DNA from: Macquaria australasica
Lineage: Eukaryota; Chordata; Actinopteri; Centrarchiformes; Percichthyidae
Length of the DNA stretch: 64,000 bases
Assembly: GCA_005408345.1 (NCBI GenBank)
Contig: SEMN01000458.1
Span: 252,764 to 316,763 of the forward strand
Reading direction: 5' to 3'
A program made the translations under genes and the position numbers. The notes beneath the pieces were generated by a model that did not search any database, was not told the DNA's origin, and worked only from the letters and a program-made list of their open reading frames with translations. Positions 41,801-50,784 of the stretch are shown here, piece after piece (within the stretch, counting starts at the first letter, position 1; every line of letters begins with the position of its first letter).

Positions 41801-44800
41801 ACGTGGTCTCTGGACGCAATTGGACAGAACTACAACCAATCAGATCAATGAAACGTGTGAGGTAGCGCTGAGCGAATCCTGTTGCAAGTTCGGCAAACAC
41901 ATCGTTCTGATCAGCAAAAGCTTTAAGTGCAGCTGTTTGTTCTTCTTTTAGAGAAAATATAACGTTCAGTTTCTTTAATACTGACGTGATAGCGGATTCA
42001 GAACTGTCCACATCAGCGGCAGCCATCTTGGTTGTTTACGAAAATCCCTCAACGGTGCTCCTCTGTACAGTCATCGTATCAACCCCGCCCCACGTTAGAT
42101 AAACGGTTGTGATTGGTCGGCTGGAAATCTGTCCGAAGGGTGGGGGGGACCAGACGCATCTGCCAGAGCAAATAAAACTTGAGCTCGCAGATTCGTCTGG
42201 TTCGAGGCCAACTCACCATAGCTTTGGATCAACCAATCAGATTACTTCCTCCTCCAGAGCAGCTGTGTCTATAACCGAGACCCCAATCTGCCTCTGAGTG
42301 CAGACCATTTCTGCTGATTAAAACGGCCTTCCTCTGGATGTTTACTGCACATCGTCTCTGATTCTATATGTGTTCACTCTGAGCAGTTTATCCTTTATGA
42401 TCAGAATTATGTAAATTTGTATTCACATTTTAGGCTTTAGCTGATGCTCTTAACCAGAGTGACAGAGACTGACTGTCGCAGTGCAATGAGGTGTAATTCC
42501 TGGATTACAGTTATCCACTCTACTGTCACATACTGAACAGAGACGACGGTACTACCTGGTGTTGAATGTGACTGGCTGAAAGTATTCACAACATTTAGTT
42601 CAGACATTGTGCTTTTTAAACTGGCAGTTTTTGTCTATTAATGCTGAAGAGTTGTGTTTTGGATATCTGCTTATATAAAGTAGTACTAAGTCATATGGCA
42701 GTAAAATTAGTGGTGTTAGAAGTACTACTAATGGTAGTAATAGTAGTATTAGCACCAGTAGTTGTAGTAGTAGTAGCTGTACTACTAGTAGTACTTCTCA
42801 GTGGTGGAGGAAGTATTAAGATCCATTACTTAAATAAAAGTAGCAATACCACAGTGTAAAAATACTCTGTTACAAGTAAAAGTCCTGCATTCAAAATCTT
42901 ACTTAAGTAAAGTACACAAGTATTAGCATCAAAATATACTAAAGTAGTACTAAAAGTAAAATCTCATTATGCAGAATAATATATATTATATCACTGTGTA
43001 TCATTCATGAGTAAGCATCACTTTGATGTTGCAGCTGGTAGACGTGGAGCTAATTTCAACCACTATACAGTATATACTGCTGGTATAAGTAAATAGTAAC
43101 TAGTGTTGTCAAATAAATGTAGTGGAGTAAAAAGTACAATATTTGCGTATAAATTAGCACAAAATGGAAAGACTCAAGTAAAGTACAAGTACCTTAGTTA
43201 CATTCCACCACTGAGAGCCGTAGAAGTACTACTATTGTTACTTTAGTCTATTGCTATTAGTAATTAACATAGTGATAGCAGCACTTGTTGGCAGCAGTGA
43301 CGGTAGTAGAACTAGTATGGTGCTAGTAATAGTACTAGTGATAATAGTAATAAAGATAGCATATTTCATACACCAACAGAAACAGTATGACTCACAGTAA
43401 GTGTCTCTGTCTCTGCAGGTCTTCATCATGTACTTCAAGCCGAGCACGTTCAGGTGTATTCTGCTGCGCTGGGTCCGAATGCTCGGCTTCTCCATCGTCT
43501 ATGGCACAGTCACACTGAAAATGTACAGGTAGGTTGGCAGTAACATCCCGTTACACTTCAACACAACAATAATCCCACCAGCGTTCAGTTGATTAAAAAC
43601 ATTCACCTGCTGTTATGAACACTCAGCGTTCGGGTCACAGTCTATACTTTTAAAGTGCTGCTGCTAGTTTATAAATCACTCAATAATCTCGGGCCAAAAT
43701 ACATTCCTGATCTTGCAGAATATGAACCCAGATTAGATGTTTAGGAAGCAGTCATCTGGTAGAACCTCGAGTCAGAACCAAACATGCTGCAAACAGATGG
43801 AACCAACTTCCTGATGATCTCAAACGTGCCACAACCCTCAAGCCACTTTCAAATCTAAATTAAAAACTGTTTTCCTGTGCCTTTGATTGGTTGGTTTCTC
43901 TACTGCACTTTTATTCCTTTTGTTGCATTTGGGGTAGGGCTGAACGATATGCAAAAAAAAAAAATCATATTGCGATATAAGTCACGGTTTTAGTGGGAAT
44001 GGTGATTTTATTTTTTTTTAAATTTCATTTTAACAGAAAAACATATAAAAATGATGTTGATGTGATTTTTGCTGGGGTCTGTACCAAACAAGCATGTTCC
44101 CTCACATCTGGAGAATATGATTTGTAGGCCGGGGCGTCTCAGCAGCACCACAATGTTTCATTTATAAAAAAAAAAGTATGTTGACACAAATTACCTTTAT
44201 CAGAAAATTACATCCCCTGTGATAATATTTCAAGTAATTGTTCAGCCCTTATTTGGGCCAACTTACAACTTATTACTGCACTGTAACTGTATTTCTGGTC
44301 TATTCCATTTATATATTTTATTTAATTTTATCTAATTTTATTCTATTTTAACAGATTTTATTCTGGTTTTTGTTGCTTATTGTTTGTTGAATGTTGAATG
44401 TCATTCTAGTGCTTTTCTTTGCCAATGTAAAGCACTTTGAATTGCCTCTGTGTTTGAAATGTGCTATATAAATAAAACTGCTTGCCTTTTCATGAAATGA
44501 AATGAGTGCTTGCAGTAATAGAAACTGTTAATAAACATATTGACATATTGGCCACCATCACCATTGACTGAAATATAATCACTACACAGTTTCAAACTAA
44601 ATGAAACTACTTGTTTTTTATCTTAAATTCATAAGAAATCAAACGCACCCTTGCACAATTCAATACACTCAGGGGTTTTTCCTGCTGCAGTCTTACTTGT
44701 TCTGATATGACCAATAGCGTAATGTTAGCTGATGTTAGTTAACTTTGCATAGATACTGCTGTGTATTAACTGACATTACTGAGTCTGTTCACTGACTTTA

Positions 44801-47800
44801 TGACTCCCCTCTACATTTAATGATTTTATAACACTCGTAAAAGAAGCAAAATAAGAAGTAAACACACCATACCTCACCAGAAAAACATGTTTCCTTCTTG
44901 TGGAAAAGGAAAGTTTAATGTGCCATTATCCTGCAATTGCCACCTTATGCAACTGTTCAATAAAAGTTAAATAGTCTCACTTTAAGGTCCTCAAACCTCC
45001 AAAATTAGTTCACAGTTTTCTACATTTTGTCTGATTGATTCTTGCCTCTGCACAGGGTGCTGAAGGTGTTCCTCTCACGCACGGCCCAGAGGGTGCCCTA
45101 CATGTCCAGCCTCCACTTGCTGAGGATTCTGGGAGTGATGCTGATGACGGTCAGCTGGTTCCTGTGTGCGTGGACGGTGGGCGTCCTCCAGAACCGCGAC
45201 AGGAACATCCCGGTGTTCGTCACAACCACCACGTCAGAAGGCCAGGGGTTCAACCTGTGTTACCTGGACCGCTGGGACTACATGATGGCTGTGGGTGAGT
45301 GGCAGCAGTGATGAAGATGAGCCCGGACTCTTGAAAAAGAGACAACAGATTTTCTGAGCTAATAAGATCCTTTCACTTCAACATTTATTAAATTGTTTAA
45401 TTTATGTAAATTTGTGGTATGTGTATGTAATATACTGAAAAGTTAGAATGGATTTAAGTCAAAATGTCCATTAAGTGCACTCATAGGGAAGTGAACCATG
45501 AGACCTAAGAACACAAATCAACTCTATTTGCTCATATTTTTACTTCAAATAATGCTCTAATTAATTATTACGCTAAAACCAATATTAACTTTAATTACAT
45601 TATCAAAATTTTTGAAGAACAAACTCTTCTAGTTTTTTAAAATCTAGGTCACATTTTCATAGTTTTGTCCATCATTTTTCTCAGTAATAATAACATTGGA
45701 CCCACAAAATTTCTGAGCTCAGGGAAGATGGCGACATTCACAAGCCAGCGGCTTAGCCAGATTATCTAAACTAGTTTATTTTGGAGGTAAAAGCAAAAGT
45801 GAGCAAACCTGAAATGTCAGTAATAATCCCTCATTGCACATGAAAACTCAAAGTTGAACCATGAAACTGCAAAAATAAGTTGTATGAAACAAGAATTTGC
45901 ACTAAAAAAATGAATTCCTTGCTGATATCAGCTGTAACTCAGACTATCCTGGATGGCAGGTTTAGATTGATAAAAATGTACTAAGCTAAAACAAATTAAC
46001 TGCACTATTCATACCTGAACTTGTACGTGATCACCATTTCCTCTGTCCTTACTTTCTTCTGCCACAGCTGAGCTTCTGTTCCTGTGCTGGGGCAGCTCCC
46101 TGTGGACCGCCGTCAGGCCGGTCCCCTCAGCCTTCCACGAACCTCGCTACATGGGCATCGCCATCCACAACGAGCTGCTTCTCTCCACCATGTTTCACCT
46201 GTTCCGGTGAACAGCGAGCATGTCTCTGAACCTCTCAAATGCAGGACCCCATATGCATGAGTGATACCCTCAGCAGTGTATTTGTATACTTCACAGTACA
46301 AACACGGTGCACTGATGTGACATGATTTTGTGTTTTCTGTCTCCCTCAGGTTCACCTTTCCCTCTCTCCATCCTGACTGGATGTTGCTGCTCTCCTTCAC
46401 GCACACCCATGTGACCATCACTGTGACACTCGCCCTGCTCTTTATTCCCAAGGTACTCAGCATTTTTATGTCACAGTGCCAAAGTGAATCAATTTTTGGG
46501 TAGAATAAGGGGTCAAAGTAGAAAAAAGGTCATCAATCAAGTATCAAAAATGGAGATTGATGTATTAAGTATGTAAGTAATTTGATCTCTCAATGGGACA
46601 CCCTTTCTCTTGACAATTAAAATATTCTTGCCTTAATCTGGGTTTATTTAAATTACATTAATGTTCAAGGTAAATTTATTTGTCATTCTTCAACAGCAAT
46701 CCAGGGCTCTGCAGCGCAAGCTAGCTAAATGCTATCATTAACATAATGTCAGCATTCACTTCAGTTAGCATTTAACTTTGCATGTTATTCTACAGTTTAG
46801 CATGTAACGTTTAGTTTAAGCCTGTTGACATGCATACTGTTGCTGCATGATAACATGCTAACGTTTATCCTGTTAGCATGGTATGCATACATGCATGCTA
46901 TGTAAAGTTGGTGGGCTATGAAAGTCTTTATAAATTCTTAATTGGTTGCACCAGCAGCCCAGTGGCTCAACAGACCCACACACATTAAAGAAAGTGCATG
47001 ACTACACACAATGTTGTTTTCGAATGCGAAATGTTTACATATGAATTGTATGCCTGTGTGTTCCACAGTTTCTTCATGTGTCTAAGCCTGGGAGAGAGGA
47101 GATTGCAGCAGAGGTGTATGAAGATGAAGTGGATCTGCGACGCTCCTGCTCGTACCTCAACAGCAGTTTTCACTCTGCTTGGAGTGAGCCCAGTGTGGAC
47201 CCTGATGACTTTCGGGTAAACTCTCTTGTCCCCTCAGAACGATGTTATCACTTTGCATTGGGACATAATTTACAAAAGGTGGAAGAAATTCCAAAGGTCA
47301 CATTTAAATAAGGAAAATAAATGTCCCTTAATTTCAATTATGACCACATGTAGACTCAATTAAACAGATCTTAAATGTATTATGATTTAAATCCTAAACT
47401 AACAGTAAATACAATCAACAGTAGAATGAACATATGTTGTACTGTATAACCTTTCTCCACCCTTTATCCTTTTCTTATCCTAAACTGTGTTCTTCTTACA
47501 TGAAAACGTCTTTTACCTTTCCTCTGACTTGTTACTCTCCATATCTTTTCCTCTCCTCAATCATTTCAACCATTTCCTCAATCCCTTCATCAATTCCCTC
47601 CCTTCTTCGTATGCACCAGGATGAACTGAAGAAGTTATATGCCCAGTTAGAAGTCCACAAGACCAAGAAGATGACTGCAAACAACCCTCATCTTTCAAAG
47701 AAGCGAAGTTCTCGATGTGCATTGGGGAGATCCATTATTAGACGCATTGCTGAGATCCCAGAAACCATGAGCCGGCAATGCAGCCGCGAGGAGAAAGATG

Positions 47801-50784
47801 GATCCTTCCACAGTAGAAGTGTGAATCAGGAGTCTTTCAGGAGGGCCCCAGATACTGTCAGTATCAGTTACAAAAGCTCAATGAAATCACCATCACCATC
47901 CATGCGCAAGTCCCAAAGTGATCATCACTATGTGAGGGAAAGAGACCCTTCCTTGCATGACTCCATATTAAAGGCAAACGCTGTGAAGAGATCTTCCCGG
48001 CGATCTGAGACAGATTCCTTGGATATTCCACCAGGGGTCTGTAAGTCAGCGAGTGCCCAAAATCTGACAATTGATATCAATTTTCTGCATCCTGATCACA
48101 CCAGGCTTCATAAGTCCTGGAGTCTAACCTCCACTACCGCCCATTCTATGGAGAACATACCCAAGGTTAACAGGGCCAGCACAGTGCTAACAAGGTCAAG
48201 GCAGAGCATGTCCATTAGTGACCAGACCAGGAGTGCTCTCCAGTCAGAGTCATTTGACAAAGCTGAGGTCTGTCCTTGGGATGTGGAGCAAGAACAATCA
48301 GGTGACAAGAACCAGAAGCATGTCACCTACGCAAACTCTGAGGATGGAGAGGAAAAAAGGCCACCATCTCCAAAGATGCTTGTCTGTCCCTGGGACCATT
48401 TACCACCTGTAGAAAAGAAACCTTCAGAGGACAAGGGAATACACGGTGAAACTGAGTCCCCCAAACCACAGGTCCTTGTGTCTGCAAGTGCACCAGGCAC
48501 TCCAAGACCAAAGGTCACAAAAGATCAGCGTGTCTTCTCCTTCCGCACCACCACCACCACTAAGTGGCTCTCTGTGAAATCAGTTATGGGATCCATGGAT
48601 GCAGGAAGCAAGTCCAGTAAGGATGGACATTTAAATAAAGAGGATTCTGTTTCACAAAAAAGTCACGAAAGTGCTTCTACAACACCAAGATCAGGAACAT
48701 CTAGTAGACGTCCAAGCATGGAAAAGAGGTCACTGCAGAAAAGAAGTATGACAACGGATGGAAAACCATGCCTTGTGAAGCAGAATGCCATCAGACTGTC
48801 CTCTGGGGATTCTTCAGACAGAAGCCCGAGAAGGCTTGTGATCGTAAAATCTGCCGTCTACCCTTGGGACATGGATGATATGCAAAAAGATGGCACTTAT
48901 GAAAATCTGTTTTTATCAAGGCAGAACAGCAAACGTAGCAGTATAAGTTCTTGGGAAACTGCCAGCAGCTGTAGAACTCCTTCAACTCACAGAAGAGGGA
49001 GTAATCGAATTACACCAGTCGGTAATGTTTCCTATGCAGATGTGTGTCCATGGGATGGAGCTGGTACTTTCCAGGAAGGAGAGGGACCAAAGAAGCAGCA
49101 GAGCATTAAAGCAGACGTCTGCCCTTGGGAATCGCAGGTACCTGAGCCATCTAATGTACGTCCATGGGAATCTCAAGAGCAAGGGAATGTGAGAAGACAA
49201 GGAAGTGGTCGTGGTGATGCACGGCCTTGGGAATCACAGGATATTCCCGTTATATATCATGCTAACCTGTCCAAAGAGTCGCAGAAACAACAGTCTTTAA
49301 AACATGCAGCAGACATATGTCCCTGGGAGACTGCAGAAACTCCCAAACCTTCAATAAGGCATGATAATGAATTTGCTAATATTTGTCCTTGGGATGTTCA
49401 GGACAAGGCTGAAGTTGTATATGAAAATCTAAATCCTTTGGAGACCAAAGAAACACTGACAGTTCCCCTTCGACAAGAAGTTATGAAACCTCCTGTCTAT
49501 CATGGTACATCAAAAGAAAGTTTAGGTAATGAGCAACAATACCATGCAAAATCACCTGCCCTGCATTTGGGCAGACAAGTGACCAAGACAACAGAAAGTT
49601 GTCCATGGGATTTCCCTGACCCCCCTCAAATCATGAAAAGCATTTGTCCATGGGAAGAGGGGGACACACAGTCAAGAAATACAGACTCAACATCACAAAT
49701 GACCATAACGGTAGATATTTGTCCCTGGGAGACTGGACATCAAGACAAACCAGAAGACTCACAAAAATGTGCCTCGCCTTTGAAAGCTGCTTCCGTACAG
49801 ACTGAAGGGGATGACAGCACAAGAGTAAACGTATGTCCCTGGGAAACTGAGCCCCCTGAAAAAACTGCAGCTACAAAGATGGTGTCACACGAACTGAAAA
49901 GACTGACAGATGTTTGTCCATGGGATAGTAGCGAACCAGAATCAGGAAAGCCAGAGACCCCCAAAACATCAGAGAGTCTTGCAGGGCAAGACACAGCTCG
50001 CGCAAATGTTTGCCCATGGGATACAGAAGAAGCAGGGGCAGCAAAAACAGAAGTATCAAAAGCATCAGATGTCTGTCCATGGGAAACAGAAGACACTAAA
50101 GTTTTGAACAAGCAAGATAGCATTAGAGACAATGTTTGTCCATGGGAGACAGAAGAACCAAAAGTTCTCAAAAAGCAAGACAGCACTCGGGCAGATGTCT
50201 GTCCATGGGAGACTGGAGAGCCAAAAGTTTTAAAAAAGCAAGATAGCGGTCGGTCAGATGTTTGTCCATGGGAGATTGAAGAGCCGAAAGTTCTCAAGAA
50301 GCAAGATAGCGGTCGGGCAGATGTTTGTCCATGGGAGACTGAAGAGCCAAAAGTTCTCAAAAAGCAAGATAGCGGTCGGGCAGATGTTTGTCCATGGGAG
50401 ACAGAAGAACCAGGAGTTCTCAAAAACCAAGACAGCACTGGAGCAGACGTTTGTCCCTGGGAATCTAAGGATCCACAAACCTCAACCGAAAGCAAAGTTG
50501 ATATTCCCAACAGTGACAAAGATGAAGTCACAGAGAACCAGGGGCCCCTCAGTGAAGAGACAGCAGATATCAGCACGGGGCAGATAGAGGAGTCTAAAGA
50601 AAACTTAGCCCTGGGCCGGCGTGATGCTTTGATTCCCTGGGAGATGGTAAGGAGCAGATCTGGTTCATTCACAGACAATGCCTCTGACATTTTTACATGG
50701 GAGCCTGAGAATATTCCTGAGGAAGATGAAGAGGATGATGCAGAATGTGCCGCTGAGGCTCTTGTATTCCCACCTGACTTGTGA
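27557..50784 (+). CDS. gpr179: GPR179, orphan class C receptor (eleven coding exons)
   Basis: Retinal ON-bipolar-cell receptor-like scaffold; in mammals it anchors RGS7/RGS11-Gbeta5 near mGluR6 and TRPM1, and loss causes congenital stationary night blindness. Exons: 27557-28479, 29885-29993, 36543-36639, 37482-37714, 38559-38627, 43419-43528, 45056-45294, 46068-46206, 46350-46452, 47069-47215 and 47620-50784; phases agree (5334 nt, 1777 residues). Seen: signal peptide (MGPVWLLLLLPSLLRA), extracellular Cache-type region (about 95-305), Cys-rich EGF-like segment (345-376), Cys cluster then seven hydrophobic segments (about 421-674), a DELKKLYAQLE coiled-coil-like segment at 724, and a tail with 19 CPW[DE] motifs. 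GPR158 is the paralogue to exclude; the number of CPW motifs and the SOCS7/MRPL45 neighbours favour GPR179. Human GPR179 is about 2367 residues from memory, so this tail is shorter. Confidence 0.94.
28491..28542 (+). repeat. CA-rich tract just inside GPR179 intron 1 donor
   Basis: Begins about 11 nt after the GTTAGA donor: CACACACACC, then AAAACACACACACCC and (CA)n. It pairs in principle with the (TG)n at the other end of the same intron. Confidence 0.9.
29797..29880 (+). repeat. (TG)n(TGCG)n array at the GPR179 exon 2 acceptor
   Basis: (TG)n from 29797, then about eleven TGCG units from 29825 to 29869, then CATGTTTGTGTG and the CAG acceptor at 29884. It occupies the polypyrimidine-tract position. 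Confidence 0.95.
29885..29993 (+). CDS. gpr179: GPR179 coding exon 2
   Basis: A 109-bp exon encoding GVIRVDVNIQDIDLDQCATG and DGWFADTHQCNRTTME, typical of the GPR158/179 ectodomain. The acceptor is GTGTCAG after a (TG)n(TGCG)n array rather than a polypyrimidine tract. The donor is GAG/GTAAAG. Confidence 0.93.
30340..30910. repeat. Dispersed repeat family A, inverted copy
   Basis: CTCAACAACTATTGGATGGA, GATTTTGGTGATGCCTTGAC and TAGCGCCACCAGCAGGTCAA are reverse complements of the blocks at 6780-7260. Two or three internal tandem modules of roughly 120 bp can be seen. Confidence 0.65.
33715..34425. repeat. TCTCG/TCTTGTCCTG low-complexity pyrimidine-rich block
   Basis: About 710 bp of degenerate five-to-ten-base motifs (TCATCTCATCTCGTCTCG; TTGTCCTGTCCTGTC). 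Long open frames here encode only Ser/Leu/Cys/His-rich repeats and are not genes. Confidence 0.85.
35556..35766. repeat. Two (GT)n microsatellites in GPR179 intron 2
   Basis: (GT)n at about 35556-35618, interrupted once, and at 35720-35766. Confidence 0.95.
36543..36639 (+). CDS. gpr179: GPR179 coding exon 3 (EGF-like)
   Basis: A 97-bp exon with acceptor TTGCAG and donor GTAAGT. It encodes CVPIPGRGFRLGQYCCRCKE then GYYNPEIAIQDS, with cysteines spaced as in an EGF-like module. Confidence 0.93.
37482..37714 (+). CDS. gpr179: GPR179 coding exon 4 (Cys cluster and TM1)
   Basis: A 233-bp exon encoding CYPNMPICLPCWPGCKSCQD, then a hydrophobic span (LLRAAVLAIQGVFMLLIFVS) taken as TM1, and the basic stop-transfer YRHRRSR. 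The acceptor is TGTGTAG and the donor GTGAGT. Confidence 0.94.
38559..38627 (+). CDS. gpr179: GPR179 coding exon 5 (TM2)
   Basis: A 69-bp exon of 23 codons encoding RIRASGLLLLETILFGSLLL then YFP. It was found from the CCCTCAG acceptor, GTGAGA donor and matching phase; it is too short to show as an ORF. Confidence 0.92.
38753..38810. repeat. (GT)n microsatellite in GPR179 intron 5
   Basis: A perfect (GT)29 tract about 125 nt after the exon 5 donor. Confidence 0.95.
39485..39775. mobile_element. Dispersed element family C, unexpanded copy
   Basis: ACACTTAGTTGCCAGTTTGT, then ACTAATGCAGTCTAATACAG, CAGCCCTGCAATAAAGTG and GACGTGTTGCTAATAC. Sequence carrying the GCGCTATATAAATAAA block lies inside it. 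It is related to the element that hosts the two large minisatellites at the right of the window. Confidence 0.6.
40908..41333. mobile_element. hAT-like non-autonomous element with near-perfect 8-bp target duplication
   Basis: Ends CAATGGTGGAA and TTCTCCACCACTG are inverted. Flanks AATACATC (40900-40907) and AATATATC (41334-41341) agree at 7 of 8 bases. The interior is rich in AAGTAC/GTACTT palindromes. Located in GPR179 intron 5. Confidence 0.75.
41694..42026 (-). pseudogene. Broken RecQ-like helicase fragment, probably mobile-element derived
   Basis: An open frame with its own ATG: MAAADVDSSESAITSVLKKL, then FSLKEEQTAALKAFADQNDV and FAELATGF. The pattern FxLKxEQxxALKAFxxxxDVFxxxxTGFGKS is what I recall from the start of RecQ-type helicases and of multicopy fish helicase-like genes. 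The Walker A lysine region (GKS) is lost: the sequence diverges straight after TGF, and the remainder has no recognisable motif. It lies inside GPR179 intron 5 on the opposite strand. It reads as an internally deleted copy; function is unlikely. It could also be a chance frame, but the match in order and spacing argues against that. Confidence 0.45.
42799..43213. mobile_element. hAT-like non-autonomous element, inverted copy
   Basis: Begins CAGTGGTGGAGGAAGTATTA, the reverse complement of the right end of the 40908 copy, and ends TTACATTCCACCACTG. It is inserted in (TAG)n-like sequence, so no target duplication can be assigned. Confidence 0.72.
43419..43528 (+). CDS. gpr179: GPR179 coding exon 6 (TM3)
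   Basis: A 110-bp exon encoding VFIMYFKPSTFRCILLRWVR then MLGFSIVYGTVTLKMYR. It carries the extracellular-loop cysteine before TM3. The acceptor is CTGCAG and the donor GTAGGT. Confidence 0.94.
43640..44490 (+). mobile_element. Decayed LINE (L2-like) 3' end, interrupted by a hAT-like element
   Basis: The sequence FKVLLLVYKSLNNLGPKYIP then DLAEYEPRL can be read, followed by frame breaks and a PLSNLN-type end. This resembles the C-terminal part of L2-clade reverse-transcriptase ORFs (LxYKxLxxLxPxYLxDL). It ends AAGCACTTTGAATTGCCTCT, then GTGCTATATAAATAAAACTG. It lies in GPR179 intron 6. Confidence 0.6.
43935..44250. mobile_element. 316-bp hAT-like MITE nested in the LINE remnant
   Basis: Left end TAGGGCTGAAC and right end GTTCAGCCCTT are inverted (10 of 11). 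Flanking 8-bp duplication is ATTTGGGG (43927-43934) and ATTTGGGC (44251-44258). No coding capacity. Confidence 0.8.
45056..45294 (+). CDS. gpr179: GPR179 coding exon 7 (TM4 and second extracellular loop)
   Basis: A 239-bp exon encoding VLKVFLSRTAQRVPYMSS, the TM4 span LLRILGVMLMTVSWFLCAWT, and an extracellular loop ending FNLCYLDRWDYMMAV. The acceptor is GCACAG and the donor GTGAGT. Confidence 0.94.
46068..46206 (+). CDS. gpr179: GPR179 coding exon 8 (TM5-TM6)
   Basis: A 139-bp exon encoding AELLFLCWGSSLWTAVRPVP, then SAFHEPRYMGIAIHNELLLS and TMFHLFR. The acceptor is CCACAG and the donor GTGAAC. It contains the conserved FHEPRYMGIAIHNE segment of GPR158/179. Confidence 0.95.
46350..46452 (+). 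CDS. gpr179: GPR179 coding exon 9 (TM7)
   Basis: A 103-bp exon encoding FTFPSLHPDWMLLLSFTHTH then VTITVTLALLFIPK, the last hydrophobic segment. The acceptor is CCCTCAG and the donor GTACTC. Confidence 0.94.
47069..47215 (+). CDS. gpr179: GPR179 coding exon 10 (juxtamembrane cytoplasmic)
   Basis: A 147-bp exon of 49 codons, phase 0 at both ends, encoding FLHVSKPGREEIAAEVYEDE then VDLRRSCSYLNSSFHSAWSE. The acceptor is CCACAG and the donor GTAAAC. Confidence 0.93.
47620..50784 (+). CDS. gpr179: GPR179 coding exon 11 (cytoplasmic tail with CPWE repeats)
   Basis: A 3165-bp terminal exon (1054 codons plus TGA) after a GCACCAG acceptor. It opens with DELKKLYAQLEVHKTKKM, a coiled-coil-like segment shared with GPR158, then KKRSSRCALGRSIIRR. 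Nineteen CPW[DE] motifs follow, usually as (D/N)VCPWE, plus degenerate YPWD, two RPWE, IPWE and a final TWE. Motif spacing is irregular at first, then becomes an exact 21-residue tandem. Open sequence upstream to 47434 is intron, not an alternative start. Confidence 0.95.
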   Translation, partial: DELKKLYAQLEVHKTKKMTANNPHLSKKRSSRCALGRSIIRRIAEIPETMSRQCSREEKDGSFHSRSVNQESFRRAPDTVSISYKSSMKSPSPSMRKSQSDHHYVRERDPSLHDSILKANAVKRSSRRSETDSLDIPPGVCKSASAQNLTIDINFLHPDHTRLHKSWSLTSTTAHSMENIPKVNRASTVLTRSRQSMSISDQTRSALQSESFDKAEVCPWDVEQEQSGDKNQKHVTYANSEDGEEKRPPSPKMLVCPWDHLPPVEKKPSEDKGIHGETESPKPQVLVSASAPGTPRPKVTKDQRVFSFRTTTTTKWLSVKSVMGSMDAGSKSSKDGHLNKEDSVSQKSHESASTTPRSGTSSRRPSMEKRSLQKRSMTTDGKPCLVKQNAIRLSSGDSSDRSPRRLVIVKSAVYPWDMDDMQKDGTYENLFLSRQNSKRSSISSWETASSCRTPSTHRRGSNRITPVGNVSYADVCPWDGAGTFQEGEGPKKQQSIKADVCPWESQVPEPSNVRPWESQEQGNVRRQGSGRGDARPWESQDIPVIYHANLSKESQKQQSLKHAADICPWETAETPKPSIRHDNEFANICPWDVQDKAEVVYENLNPLETKETLTVPLRQEVMKPPVYHGTSKESLGNEQQYHAKSPALHLGRQVTKTTESCPWDFPDPPQIMKSICPWEEGDTQSRNTDSTSQMTITVDICPWETGHQDKPEDSQKCASPLKAASVQTEGDDSTRVNVCPWETEPPEKTAATKMVSHELKRLTDVCPWDSSEPESGKPETPKTSESLAGQDTARANVCPWDTEEAGAAKTEVSKASDVCPWETEDTKVLNKQDSIRDNVCPWETEEPKVLKKQDSTRADVCPWETGEPKVLKKQDSGRSDVCPWEIEEPKVLKKQDSGRADVCPWETEEPKVLKKQDSGRADVCPWETEEPGVLKNQDSTGADVCPWESKDPQTSTESKVDIPNSDKDEVTENQGPLSEETADISTGQIEESKENLALGRRDALIPWEMVRSRSGSFTDNASDIFTWEPENIPEEDEEDDAECAAEALVFPPDL
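50068..50475 (+). repeat. 63-bp in-frame tandem repeat in GPR179 tail
   Basis: Repeat units start at 50068, 50131, 50194, 50257, 50320, 50383 and 50446, exactly 63 bp (21 codons) apart. There are six full units and a partial seventh. Consensus protein is (D/N)VCPWETEEPKVLKK followed by QDS(G/T)RA. High nucleotide identity between units points to recent tandem duplication of an ancestral CPWE motif, without loss of frame. Confidence 0.93.

Larger units (their letters stand above)
38628..43418. other. GPR179 intron 5
   Basis: 4.8 kb without GPR179 coding sequence. It holds (GT)n tracts (38753-38810 and 38991-39010), a family C element (39485-39770), two oppositely oriented hAT-like elements and a broken helicase-like ORF. 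The (TAG)n-like sequence around 42690-43370 surrounds the second hAT-like copy. Confidence 0.65.

Noticed and set aside
47434..47619. Upstream ATG extending the GPR179 last exon
   Set aside because: A pyrimidine-rich intron end with acceptor GCACCAG and matching phase at 47620 shows this is intron.
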